A stretch of 64,000 bases of DNA, from positions 2,108,001 through 2,172,000 of the forward strand of contig CM074140.1 of NCBI GenBank assembly GCA_037178625.1, read 5' to 3'. Shown piece by piece: positions 51,995 to 61,950 of the stretch. A program made the translations under genes and the position numbers. The notes under the pieces were generated by a model. The model was not told the DNA's origin and did not search any database. It saw only the letters and a program-made list of their open reading frames with translations. The stretch's first letter is position 1, and each line of letters opens with the position of its first letter. Origin of the DNA: Skeletonema tropicum (taxonomy: Eukaryota > Bacillariophyta > Thalassiosirophyceae > Thalassiosirales > Thalassiosiraceae).

Positions 51995-53843
51995 TATACA
52001 GCTGTTTTAAAATACGTATCACTGGTATTAAACAAGAAAAGCATCCGTGATCCAAGAAAACGTTGTTGATGATGACGTTCCGAAGCAAGACGTGATACTG
52101 TCGATGACCTCGAGTAATATCCGCAAACGAAAAGCGATGCAACCTGCAAGCGACGACGATATAGATCCTATCAGCAAGGTCTCGAGAATCATGTGAATAG
52201 AACTGAGCAGCGAAGTCTTGTAAGGACTTAAGAACAAGTGCATTGCATTCCGCATCGACTAGTTGTGCTCGATGGTGGTAAAATTCAATCTTCGCAGCAG
52301 GAGAACAAACAACAACTTGGCTTCCAACGGCAGAATCTTCTTGGATGTCCATCAACTTATAGAGTAGAACTTGCTCCCCATTCTTCGTCTTGTAGAACTG
52401 AATTCCATTCGACTCGTAGTACCAAATCAACTCTGAAATAATAAAGTCTCTCATCTTCGCAGGATAGTGGTAACGTCGTATCATCACAGATAGATATTCA
52501 ATTGAAGGAATTTGCTCCCCATTCATCTCGCAGGACAAAAGAAACTCTAAATTAATAAAGTATCGCATCTTCACAGGACAGTACTCTCCAATCATCATCT
52601 TGTGATATCGCAGTAGCTCTAAAGCTGTAGAGACATAAGATATCATGCCACGAACAAATGCATAGCCTTGAATGTGCGAAGGATCATATCGTACAAGTAA
52701 TTCAAGTACAGACCAAGCGATGGTAATAAACAAGATCTTGTTGGATGTGTGATCGGAGTTGTGACAACTGTGAGCAAGTATCGTGCAACGATCAATCTTC
52801 TGGGACTTGTGAGTGATAATAACACCACTGGATTCGTCTTGAAAGACATCGATGCTTGTAGTAGATGTCAAGAGTGTCTCCGTTCTCCCGAGTAATGCAT
52901 ACGTCGATTGCAAAACATCTCCCCACGCAACATGAATCTTGTTCACAAGTTGATTATAGTATCGAACATGTTGTGTCCCTTGCGAAAGATCGTGCAACCA
53001 GATAAAGTCGACACTAAAGATTACCATTACTCCCCATAGTCTCAAGAGATAATGTGTAAGTATGAGTCCCTCACAACTGAAAAACATCACTCCTCTATTC
53101 ACAACTAGGAAGTCATGAGTACCATCGAGTAGATGATCTGCGATGTGACGATGCTCACCAAAGATAACAACATCGATATGCTGTCGCTTGATAGAACTTG
53201 TGCCCAGGAACTGAATATCGAGTTTCCAGAATAGGGTCATCAAAAGGGCGCTGAGGTCATGTTGTCGAAGACAAACTATAACACCGATAGGACGTGTATC
53301 CATAGATGGATAAATGTTGGTATTAACACCAGAAGGAGTTACCAAAGTACTGAATTCAGAAGGATCCATGATGCGAAGAATAATAACTGCGATCAATTTG
53401 TCTCCACCCAATGTAGAAGTGTCGAGAATATAATGTCGGGTTCCTAAGCAGACAACTAGACGAAGCACCGATCGAATCGAGAGAGATGCCGGGTTAAGTG
53501 CGGGCAAAGGCCTGTACACGGTGACAATCCACCATTTATCCTCTTGACTTCCTAATAAGGAGAGACCCATTACTAACGAAGGACGGTCCACCACACGGTA
53601 GATATCCACTTCTTCAGAAGACACGTAAATCCATAAACGTGTAGATATGATCCCTTCAGTAGAAAACAGGACTTGATGTAAATCCAAAAACTCGGATAAC
53701 GGTCTCCGCCACCTTCCTCTGCGAAATACATCAGATTCCATATTAGCATCTCGACTACCATCACTGGTCTCTAAAGAAGCGTCTACAAAACCCTCATCGG
53801 CAGTAACATCGCCACGTGAAGAAGAAAGTTGATCCTCCTGCAT
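51978..53843 (-). CDS. orphan protein, 3' end inside MITE
   Basis: The frame opens at GTG 53894; the first ATG is 53843, giving 621 residues. The start is acidic and Ser-rich; the body is unusually rich in Ile, Leu, Val, Tyr and His. Residues about 455-530 hold two related blocks (KMRYFINLEFLLSCEMNGEQ and KMRDFIISELIWYYESNGIQ), an internal duplication. No known domain is recognised on either strand. The last codons (LYIPTSF and the stop) are read from the right arm of the 518-bp MITE, so the original 3' end is lost. It could be a captured viral or element gene, or a chance-free frame opposite a decayed one; the length makes pure chance unlikely. Confidence 0.45.
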   Translation of the reverse strand: MQEDQLSSSRGDVTADEGFVDASLETSDGSRDANMESDVFRRGRWRRPLSEFLDLHQVLFSTEGIISTRLWIYVSSEEVDIYRVVDRPSLVMGLSLLGSQEDKWWIVTVYRPLPALNPASLSIRSVLRLVVCLGTRHYILDTSTLGGDKLIAVIILRIMDPSEFSTLVTPSGVNTNIYPSMDTRPIGVIVCLRQHDLSALLMTLFWKLDIQFLGTSSIKRQHIDVVIFGEHRHIADHLLDGTHDFLVVNRGVMFFSCEGLILTHYLLRLWGVMVIFSVDFIWLHDLSQGTQHVRYYNQLVNKIHVAWGDVLQSTYALLGRTETLLTSTTSIDVFQDESSGVIITHKSQKIDRCTILAHSCHNSDHTSNKILFITIAWSVLELLVRYDPSHIQGYAFVRGMISYVSTALELLRYHKMMIGEYCPVKMRYFINLEFLLSCEMNGEQIPSIEYLSVMIRRYHYPAKMRDFIISELIWYYESNGIQFYKTKNGEQVLLYKLMDIQEDSAVGSQVVVCSPAAKIEFYHHRAQLVDAECNALVLKSLQDFAAQFYSHDSRDLADRIYIVVACRLHRFSFADITRGHRQYHVLLRNVIINNVFLDHGCFSCLIPVIRILKQLYIPTSF

Positions 53844-54109
53844 GATGATATTGGCGTCAGATAAAGATGTTATGCTGTATTGAGCAGCTATCACGGGTGT
53901 CCACTTGGTATGAAAGGAAGGCCTATTAAGCTAGGTGTTTGCCTGGCAAAACGGAGTCCACTTAAATCAGGGAGAGTTGGATTTTCTCATAAGACTCAAC
54001 GACTAAGGCTTGACAGATAATTCTTCGGTGTATCTGAAGCTATTGTTAAAGCACGAGACACAGTGGATGGTGAGAAGACTCTGTGGTCGACTGGGAGCTA
54101 CTCCTATAC

Positions 54110-54547
54110 CTAATTCCTTGAGAAGCAGAAAGCAGATCTACCATCTGTACTGTGTAATAAATATGAAATTTGGTCATTATTGAGTGATGACTCGGTTATT
54201 GGGCCATCGTAACTCTCATAGAGTGCTTGAATGGCGGCGAGTCCTGCGGAGCCATTTGCCTTGCAAACTGTTCTCCCGAAAATTTGTGTGTAATAGGTGC
54301 TTGGAACAGGACTTTTGTAGGAACCCCCGTAGAGATAGTTGCGTTGTTTTGATTTCCAAAAAATAGAGTCAGCTCGTTCTAGAATGTTGGATGGGGTTCT
54401 TGTGAAAGTTTGTTGAGCCATTTCGGAGGCATTAGGGAATTTGGATTTGTCGATGTCGTGGAGTGTTTTATAATCGCCGTTTGGTGGTGTGCCATAGAGA
54501 AAGTATTTGATTGTGATATTAAATCCATTATCTATTAGCGAAACCAG
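54110..54547 (-). CDS. hypothetical protein fragment or exon
   Basis: The frame is open from about 54547 to the stop at 54110, encoding about 145 residues. The first ATG is at 54421, but the preceding codons (NGFNITIKYFLYGTPPNGDY) also look coding. The product has no recognised domain; a Tyr/Ser-rich stretch with paired aromatic residues is visible. It may be the last exon of a longer gene or a decayed fragment. Confidence 0.35.
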   Translation of the reverse strand: MVSLIDNGFNITIKYFLYGTPPNGDYKTLHDIDKSKFPNASEMAQQTFTRTPSNILERADSIFWKSKQRNYLYGGSYKSPVPSTYYTQIFGRTVCKANGSAGLAAIQALYESYDGPITESSLNNDQISYLLHSTDGRSAFCFSRN

Positions 54548-55321
54548 TCAACAGTAGTCCTATGTACTGCTAACTGCTAAACAGATGGTTCAATGATGTC
54601 TAGGTAGCGATAATGATAATGCAACAATTACCTAATTTCCTAAGTTGTATGATATATTATGCTCAACAGAAGACATAACAACACAAAGAATGAGCTTTCC
54701 AATGCTGGAGCAATGCTGGGCCTGTTATCATTGGGGCTCCATAGGTCGTAGAAGTCCGTCCGTCACAGTGCAGCAAGACAGGTTAAACAAACGGACGCTT
54801 ATTAGATTTTGAGCACAACCTCGAAACACAGGCTATGGTAGTTTATCACCGTGGTTATCATAACTTGAGAAAATATTAAGGCGACATGATGATTAACTAA
54901 TACCTGTACTGCTTCGCAGCTATATTTCAAATCGCACTCCAAGCCAGAGGATTCCTGTGGTCCTGGCCAGGATTAATTATTGAACCTGATATTGTTTTTT
55001 TGGCTAAGTGTATGGTCATCCTCCCCAATTTTTGCCGTTTTGTTCGTTCTCAGCCGTTACCGGGGCTAACCTACCTTTTTATAGGCTTAAAATGCTCCTC
55101 TCGTTGAGTAGACATCGAATCCGTGACGGCACAACAAAAATAAAAAAATATTTTGTTAGCCCCATTCCCTAGCTTGCCTTGGGGGTTAACCCCAAAAAAG
55201 ATCCCTCTAGCCAATTTACCCTGGTCTCCAGCGACCAAGAACACGTTCACTTCACACTGATTCCGAAACAGCTCTGTGTCGATGCGGATTTGAACTCCTC
55301 TCACTCTCAGCTTTCCATAGC
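54548..55321. other. intergenic, nothing recognised
   Basis: No frame with a domain. A stretch at 55284-55299 superficially resembles a tRNA T-arm but has no cloverleaf around it. Confidence 0.4.
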
Positions 55322-55477
55322 TACTAGCCTCGCTGACGCTCGTCTAGCCGCTGCGCGGGTTTTCTAAATAAGAGAGGAGGCACCGGCTATCTACTACGAT
55401 ATTGATTGTGTCTACTTATATACATAGCAGTATTCAAATAGTACGTTATGTAACACTTTAATAATTATGTAATAAAG
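55322..55477. repeat. module A, copy 1 (156 bp)
   Basis: Nearly identical to 57386-57539. Both start TACTAGCCTCGCTGACGCTC and end TAATTATGTAATAAAG; the differences seen are a TA dinucleotide and one C/T change. The opening 40 bases can fold (CTAGCC...GGCTAG-like). Confidence 0.93.
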
Positions 55478-55902
55478 TCCCCCCCTGAACAATCAAATCT
55501 AAGCCAATCAAAGAAAGAGTCAATCGAAAATTCTAAAAACGGGGGGCAAGGGGGGGGTGTCCCCCCTGAACAATCAAATCTAAGCCAATCAAAGAAAGAG
55601 TCAATCGAAAATTCTAAAAACGGGGGGCAAGGGGGGGGTGTCCCCCCTGAACAATCAAATCTAAGCCAATCAAAGAAAGAGTCAATCGAAAATTCTAAAA
55701 ACGGGGGGGGCAAGGGGGGGTGTCCCCCCCTGAACAATCAAATCTAAGCCAATCAAAGAAAGAGTCAATCGAAAATTCTAAAAACGGGGGGGGCAAGGGG
55801 TCAAATCAAGCCAATCAAAGAAAGAGTCGATCGAAAATGCCCGTGAAGGCCACCAATCAAAGAAAGAGTCAATCGAAAATTCTAAAAACGGGGGGGGCAA
55901 GG
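55478..55902. repeat. G-rich minisatellite, about 80-bp units
   Basis: About four units of CCCCCCTGAACAATCAAATC... AAGAAAGAGTCAATCGAAAA then TTCTAAAAACGGGGGG(G)CAAGGGG. Later units drop part of the motif and mix with the module B core (AAAGAAAGAGTCGATCGAAA). The G-runs could form quadruplexes. A repetitive frame on the minus strand is a by-product of the repeats. Confidence 0.9.
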
Positions 55903-56015
55903 GGTCAAATCAAGCCAATCAAAGAAAGAGTCGATCGAAAATGCCCGTGAAGGCCAAAGGACACGCCAAAGGGCCCGGACCGACCGAACGACTTAGCTCC
56001 TCTCATTATTTAGAT
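55903..56015. repeat. module B, copy 1
   Basis: Matches 58403-58551 from GGTCAAATCAAGCCAATC through GAAGGCCAAAGGACACGCC to CTCCTCTCATTATTTAGAT. Copy 2 has an expanded CCGA run. Confidence 0.92.
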
Positions 56016-56102
56016 GTTGAACATTCTCTGAGCTCAAATACTCGCTGAGAACTAACATCGTGGGGAGGATGACCATACACTTAGCCTTTTGCAAGATAGC
56101 AT

Positions 56103-57296
56103 CTACCCTCTGATGTCTGTCCGAGTGATATTCCTCTCTGCCAACATCTTCTTCCTGGGAGCAAAGAACTCCTTATCAAGCTTCAAAAAGGCATACTCTT
56201 CACACGATCCATCGTTGAACTGAATATTAGGCTCCTTGTGAAATCTCACATAGCCTGCTTCTTCAAGAAAATTGAAAAAGGGGATCTCTGGGGTAATATC
56301 GTGTTCATGATTTTCACTCTCGTGCATTTTCCCAATATCACCCGAGTGTATTTCTACCTGGATTTGCTGCAACGACGGCAACCCGGATAAAAGCCAGTCC
56401 CTGTAAATCCTCCACTCACACTTCTCACAATCAATCTTAAATACATCGATAACATCCAAATTTTCATGTCCAAGTAATTTCACAGTATCTTTTAGTCCAT
56501 AGAATTCTGCTCCAGGTTCAATCTTCTCCTCTCCCTGCTTATCCAGACCCCACCGGTGGTAATGGGCTCTCGAGATATTTTGCAACTTCATTTTCGCCTC
56601 AAAGTCTCCCATGTCAAAAATGTGATACTCACACGTCCCAGGTCCAAGCACCTCTTCCATTCCCTTCTCGAAATCAAATTGTCCCGCAGAACCGATGGAA
56701 TAAATAACACAACCGGGGTGATTTGGATCTTTGGCTTTCCGCTCTGCTGCCAATCGTTTGATTCTATGAGGGTCACAGATCCATTTCGGTCCGTCTCCGT
56801 TCCCCCGAGACACTTCGCCGGTGGCACCTATGCGCATTTCAAATTGGCAAGAAAAGTTTGGTTCAAAATTGGTCTGATACCATGCGGGATGGTGTACGGC
56901 CCAACTGGCCACCTGTCCTCGCCCCTTCCACGCTGGGTGGTGTGTCAAGGGCGCCTCTGGAAATTTGTGATCCCAGTGTTCTGCTACCATAGTTTGAAGG
57001 CGTTTCCAGTTATCGTTCGAGATATCATCGAAAAATCCAAATGATTGTGTCCGAGCCAAGCTAAATTCATCTTCATCAACGTTATTTTGTTTGCTCTGAT
57101 GCTGCTTGAGATCCTTTGAGATCACAGGGCCGCCGTTCTTGGTGTCCAATTGCTCGCTACCTCGGATCGTAAAGGAATTCAAGTTGGGTGTTGATATCAA
57201 GAACGTAATCGAACATAAAAGCAGTATTCCGATGGATGCTGCTGCGCCTCGAGGTGGTCCACGGGGAGGAGATCCCATAGCTGGTGCTGATTCCAT
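56103..57296 (-). CDS. membrane-anchored methyltransferase-like protein
   Basis: The 397-codon frame starts at ATG 57296. A short cytosolic N-terminus is followed by one signal-anchor at about residues 22-37 (IGILLLCSITFLISTP), a type II Golgi/ER topology. Residues about 180-330 look like an FkbM/METTL24-type methyltransferase: CVIYSIGSAGQFDFEKGM (SAM-binding strand and loop), CEYHIFDMG, HYHRWGLDKQ, and DVFKIDCEKCEWRIYRDWL. The last is the family's 'D+LK+DCEG.E' signature. The C-terminus has HKEPNIQFNDGSCEEYAFLKL. It probably methylates a sugar or secretory molecule. The gene sits between repeat modules whose other copy lacks it. Confidence 0.75.
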   Translation of the reverse strand: MESAPAMGSPPRGPPRGAAASIGILLLCSITFLISTPNLNSFTIRGSEQLDTKNGGPVISKDLKQHQSKQNNVDEDEFSLARTQSFGFFDDISNDNWKRLQTMVAEHWDHKFPEAPLTHHPAWKGRGQVASWAVHHPAWYQTNFEPNFSCQFEMRIGATGEVSRGNGDGPKWICDPHRIKRLAAERKAKDPNHPGCVIYSIGSAGQFDFEKGMEEVLGPGTCEYHIFDMGDFEAKMKLQNISRAHYHRWGLDKQGEEKIEPGAEFYGLKDTVKLLGHENLDVIDVFKIDCEKCEWRIYRDWLLSGLPSLQQIQVEIHSGDIGKMHESENHEHDITPEIPFFNFLEEAGYVRFHKEPNIQFNDGSCEEYAFLKLDKEFFAPRKKMLAERNITRTDIRG

Positions 57297-57347
57297 TGTC
57301 CTCGATAGTATTATTTGTCTATTTTACTCTAGTCGGGTTGATACTTC

Positions 57348-57368
57348 TTATCCAAGCTTCGGTAGAAG
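57348..57368. repeat. module C, copy 1
   Basis: TTATCCAAGCTTCGGTAGAA recurs at 58559-58579. In copy 1 module B and module C are 1.33 kb apart with the methyltransferase gene between; in copy 2 they are six bases apart. Confidence 0.85.
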
Positions 57369-57385
57369 ATTAGAGCTGTATGTAG

Positions 57386-57539
57386 TACTAGCCTCGCTGA
57401 CGCTCGTCTAGCCGCTGCGCGGGTTTTCTAAATAAGAGAGGAGGTACCGGCTATCTACTACGATATTGATTGTGTCTACTTATACATAGCAGTATTCAAA
57501 TAGTACGTTATGTAACACTTTAATAATTATGTAATAAAG
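57386..57539. repeat. module A, copy 2 (154 bp)
   Basis: Second copy of the module at 55322-55477, in the same orientation and about 2.06 kb away. Confidence 0.93.
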
Positions 57540-57636
57540 GTTGTACATTGCCTTCTACGAATGTCGAAAAGTGAGTTGTCTTGTTTGATTGTTCATTGCT
57601 TCAGATTGAATACCACAACCTCACACAATTTCTTAA

Positions 57637-58017
57637 CAACCCACACAATTCAACAGGCAGTGGCTGTTGAAAAAGGGGGTTCTTGATTTATGGAATCTTC
57701 ATGAATATGTCTCCAACGAAGCTAATTATCGACTATGCTCCCGTAGCAATTGCGGCCTCGAACGCTACAACTTCCGTTTTAACAACGTTTTTTCTCGTCG
57801 TCACCCAGGTCTTGTGGCTTTCGCAAAAGGAGTTAATACGGAGACGGATGAACAAGTCACTAGGTTGAAGAATGTCATGGAGGATAAAGATATTCCTCCC
57901 ACCTATGATGATATTGACTTTCCTGCAATTCCAGATGCATACGCTACCTTCGAAGCCCCTGAAGCATTCGTTAGCCTCACTGGAAAGGTGTTAAGAAGAC
58001 GCCAACTTAATCAGTAG
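57637..58017 (+). pseudogene. MULE-like transposase C-terminal fragment
   Basis: Open from 57637 without an early ATG. It contains RSNCGLERYNFRFNNVFSRR and HPGLVAFAKGVNTETDEQV, followed by a PPTYDDIDFPAIPD tail. That order (N-x-LERYN-x-x-FN, then HP-L--F----) is what I know from the end of Mutator-like transposases. The catalytic part is absent, so it is a relic. Confidence 0.6.
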
Positions 58018-58402
58018 AGTAACACAAATAATGTAGGGGGTAAACATTTTATTATAACAACCACTTGCCGCTACATACTGCTTTTTCCACCTAAACTGCT
58101 GCACAACAACAACAACTTATGCCCTCACTGCCTGATGCCGTACTAAGAAGAGAACGAACACTTTGTCACTGTTTCCTTCCGCGCCACATTACATTGTACG
58201 AGGATGCTCCCGCGCCATCTCGCAAAAAATCGGGTCTAGCCTAGAGTCATTTTGAGGACATTTTTCATTCAGTTATTTAGGGTTATGAAAATTTTTTGGC
58301 ACAGTTTCTTGCAATCCTGTCCCGTTTTGTTAAAAAAATTGCTGGATCATGGATCAAATGGACCATCCTGTGGACCAATTATATTTCTTTCCATTTTGTT
58401 TT

Positions 58403-58551
58403 GGTCAAATCAAGCCAATCAAAGAAAGAGTCGATCGAAAATGCCCGTGAAGGCCAAAGGACACGCCAAAGGGCCCGGACAGAACGACCGACCGACCGAC
58501 CGACCGACCGACCGACCGACCGAACGACTTTGCTCCTCTCATTATTTAGAT
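58403..58551. repeat. module B, copy 2, with CCGA microsatellite
   Basis: Second copy of 55903-56015. Here a (CCGA)n run of about nine units occupies about 58486-58523, where copy 1 has two. Confidence 0.92.
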
Positions 58552-58558
58552 CTTTTGA

Positions 58559-58579
58559 TTATCCAAGCTTCGGTAGAAG
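58559..58579. repeat. module C, copy 2
   Basis: Copy of 57348-57368, directly after module B here. Confidence 0.85.
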
Positions 58580-58999
58580 CACGGGAACCTGGGGTTGACA
58601 CGTCTTGCTGAGAGATTTGTCAAGAGCTTGCCAGGAGTTTCAAGTCGTGTTTTACAAAATCTAGCGTTGAGGTGCGTTGAGGTTGATTTCTGATGGCCTG
58701 TTCCGTCAAAAACTTGCCGCCGACGCCACGGATCGGCCATCTGACACGTACGGTGCGCCGCCAAGCAGCATGTCACTCGTGGCGGTGGCAGCAAGTTTTA
58801 CGTTTAGGAGAATCGTAAACGTAAAACACCAGTCTCTCTCCTCCTTTTCTTGACAGTCTCGTGAATGCCAATATGACTCCCTTGACGCAGGAATTCGGTA
58901 CATGTCTTTGCAAGATTCACTCTCTACAAGACCCCTGCACACAAACAACGATGTTTCATAATTTCAAATCGTCTACCTAACCTACGGATATCTACACGC
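58580..58999. other. upstream region of Harbinger-like transposase
   Basis: It holds an imperfect inverted repeat: AAAACTTGCCGCCGACGCCAC at 58708-58729 against GTGGCGGTGGCAGCAAGTTTT near 58779-58799. No N-terminal transposase exon could be found with confidence. Confidence 0.45.
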
Positions 59000-60052
59000 G
59001 TGCTACTAAAGGGCACGACATGGAGAGGACAACAGAAGGAGAAGAAGACAAGTGAGCTAGCTTACAGGCTACACTACGGGACCATCTACGCCATGGCAGG
59101 ATTTCCTGGTTGCGTTGGTAGTGGAGACGGCACGCATATCGCAATGCTTCGGTGTCCATTCCGACTTTCGGAGTTAAACAAGAGTTACAAGTTGGGTTGC
59201 CCTGCACGCACGTTCAACATTTTTGTTTCCCATGATAGGCGAGGAATGAGCAGTACACGTGGTCATCCAGCCACGACAAATGATAAGTCTCTCATCAAGT
59301 TTGATGATTTCGCTGTCCTGATTAAGGAGGGTAAACTATTCGGAGAAGAGGAATTCTACTTCCAATTGGAGGAAAAGCAGCAGGATGGATCTATCAAGAA
59401 AGTTTGGTACCGAGGCTGCTACACCCTTGTTGATGGTGGATACTTGTCTTGGCCAACTTTAATCGCTCCCTTAAGTGCTTACTTGACGTACGATGAAATG
59501 CGGTGGTCGAAATGGCTTGAGAGTATGAGGAAGGACGTAGAGTGTACTTTTGGTGAGTTCCAGTATGTTTGAGATAAATATTTTGGTATCAAAACTATGA
59601 TTAGCATTCACACACATTAATATGTTTCCTATATCACCATATCACCGTTTGCAGGCATCCTGAAAGTTCGTTTTCAAGTGTTGAAGAAAGGAATCTCGCT
59701 CCATGGTACAGATGCTTGTGATAACACTTTTCTGTGCTGCCTTGCTTTGCACAACATGATACTTGACGCAGATGTTGCAGCACGTGCGACTGACGATGAC
59801 GTAGAGGACACGGATTCAATGGATGATGATGACTCTTTTGTAGATGACGAAACACCAATGAATTTGGACCTTCCAGATGTACTCAAAGACTTTGCCGATG
59901 ACAATGGGGTTATTTGTGTGACAAAACTATCTTTGAAGTACTTTCAGTCGAAGTTGATCGAGCATCACTCAATCCAACATCATGCTGGGAAACTCATTTG
60001 GCCAAGCACAAGCGGATTACCTCCACCTGACAACATAGTGGAGCATTCTTAA
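59000..60052 (+). CDS. PIF/Harbinger-like transposase (DDE_Tnp_4), 5' incomplete
   Basis: Exon one is open from about 59000 to 59552 and exon two is 59655-60052, joined by a 102-bp intron (donor GTGAGT, acceptor TTTGCAG) in phase 1. The join reads ECTFG-ILKVRFQVLKKGI, as in the family. All three catalytic acids are visible: Asp in GCVGSGDGTHI, Asp in YTLVDGGYLSWP and Glu in RKDVECTFG. LHNMIL follows in exon two, then an acidic tail. The first codon is not ATG, and the helical N-terminal domain is missing or in unrecognised exons, so the gene may be 5' truncated. The family cuts DNA at TIRs and gives 3-bp target duplications. Confidence 0.85.
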
Positions 60053-60113
60053 TTGCATGTAATTAAATGTTATGATCATCTGCCTATGTATGCTGCTGTC
60101 ATTTTGTTCTCGT

Positions 60114-60715
60114 CTATTGCTCTGTCTTTATCTTATTAACTATTCTTTCTTCTGTCAACAGTACTGTCTTCTCATCTGCTGGTGGAAAGCTCTGCAGATG
60201 TGCAGCAGTGCCGAGATTTTCATCCGACCAATGCTGTACATAGTGCTGAGCCATTCCAAGTGACTTTGGAGTGTCGGTCCCTTCAACAAGATAGAACTGG
60301 GTTGGTTCTTCATTGTGACTGTCATAGTAGAAAAACACATCTTCTCTCAAGACAGAGCTGCCCTTAAATAATGGATGACATGTCTGCCAGTAATGATCAA
60401 ACATGGACGGAAGAAACATGACGTTTACAGGGTATCGGTACATGCATTTATATCCATGGTCATTCTCAACATTAATACACACCGAAGGAGGCTCGACTTT
60501 GAGAACAATGGAGGAGATGGATCGACGGCAATAGGGCAAGAAATGTCTGTTTGCGTCCAATTTTTAATGCATTGGAAACAAAATTGATGATTGCAAGGCA
60601 TCACTTGGGCAGGATCGGTCACATCGTCGCTCAAGCATATACTGCAACGGAACTTGGAGACGACATCACCCAACAAGAGGACTTCCATATCTTCCTCTGA
60701 AGCCGTAGCAGACAT
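60114..60715 (-). CDS. RING-finger protein, probable E3 ligase, one-base frameshift
   Basis: From ATG 60715, residues about 24-60 read CSICLSDDVTDPAQVMPCNH then FCFQC, a C3HC4 RING start. The frame then loses its last cysteine pair, but the adjacent frame (60560 to 60114) supplies PYCRR and another 130 residues. Adding one base to the CCC run (plus-strand GGG at 60534-60536) would complete the CP-x-CR end of the RING and yield a protein of about 200 residues. RING proteins of this type recruit E2 enzymes. The C-terminal region (aromatic, FYYDSHNEEPTQFYLVEG) is not recognised. Confidence 0.72.
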
Positions 60716-61950
60716 AGTGATGGTGGATAATGTTGATCTTTGAGCAATGCTGTTGAGGTGACATTGTGATGAAGACGTCGTTTAGCTTTTAAGTAATGAT
60801 AGATGTCGTTCACCTCCTTCTTCGTTTTTCGTTTTTCGTGACGGTAAGGATTGGTTTTTGATGGCTTTTGGCAGCTTCTAGCATCAGGCCGAAAGACTCC
60901 CAATTACCTTTTTCGTTTTTCGTTTTTGGTGGACGGTAAGGATTGGCCTTAGTAAGGTCCTTGAATGGGTACTTTTTTGAAGAATTTTGGCCATTTCAGG
61001 GGTGAATTTCGCTATTTTACGGGTATTATGAGCTCTTTTGTACCTGATTAGGAGTACCCAGAAGGTAGTTACCCTTACATAGGTAAGTACGTATCAGTTA
61101 CGTCAGAAATGTGACAAAAATCACATTCTGGCCGGTACGGAGGTCTCTCAAAGCTAGTGATTTGTTAGTTGGCGCCATTTGTGGCCAAGTACAATACTCT
61201 GTCACATTGACGGGTACGGTGCTAGCTAAAAAATTTGCTAGGTACGAGGGCTTGATTTGTCATTCTCGGAGTAACTTTTTTTTGCCAGAAAAGTGACAAC
61301 TGTCTGCGTAGGAACTCCTACAGAATGTGATTTTGTCATTCTGGAGCGGGCTTCTTTTTGAGCCGCCCGTAGCACACCAATTTCGCCACTAGTTAAAAAA
61401 AAATTTCCTACCATCCCCCTTTTGTGGGCTAACTGGACTGTACATAGATAATTTTACATGCTAAGTTTTTTTCTTCCCCCCGCTTGCCCCCTATTTCCCC
61501 GCTCAATCTCTGCATAAAAAATTAGACCATGAAGACTCGCTCCGTAGAGAGAGTACTGAACTCCACAGGACATCCAATGCATAACATCGAACAAAAACAA
61601 TACCAGGAACAGTTGCCGCACACCATATTCTACCGATCCCTACATTTTCAGCACTTCGCACAACCTCGATGTCACTCAAAATTGAGTGAACACTTAATCA
61701 TCTTTTTTGTACGGTCCTCGTGGCTTCTTCATTGTGCCATGACGTCTGGGTTGATCAAACCAGCTCTCTTCTTTGCAGCAGCCTCGGCGTGCTTTATTGG
61801 GTCTTTTTCATATTTGCATTTCTCCTCAACTTTCTTCCTTTCAGTCTGATGGAACTGTTCTACCCATTCCTCAAGGCACAGACACAAGTCAGCGTGATTC
61901 TCGATTGCTTCTAGTCCATGATCTTCTGCGTAGTGACGCTTTGTGTATCA
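60716..61950. other. region without a supported gene, short direct repeats
   Basis: CGTTTTTCGTTTTT..TG followed by ACGGTAAGGATTGG occurs at about 60822-60853 and again at about 60912-60948. From 60960 to 61500 the sequence is A/T-rich with no frame of interest. Plus-strand frames at 61529-61914 lack domains. Confidence 0.45.

Noticed and set aside
55270..55310. tRNA-like T-arm on the minus strand
   Set aside because: The T-loop-like AGTTCAAAT is not flanked by a proper five-base stem and there is no A-box, anticodon arm or acceptor stem.
55465..55737. Minus-strand frame with a repeated Pro/Phe/Asp/Ser peptide
   Set aside because: It is only the translation of the G-rich minisatellite; peptide repeats mirror the DNA unit and there is no domain or start context.
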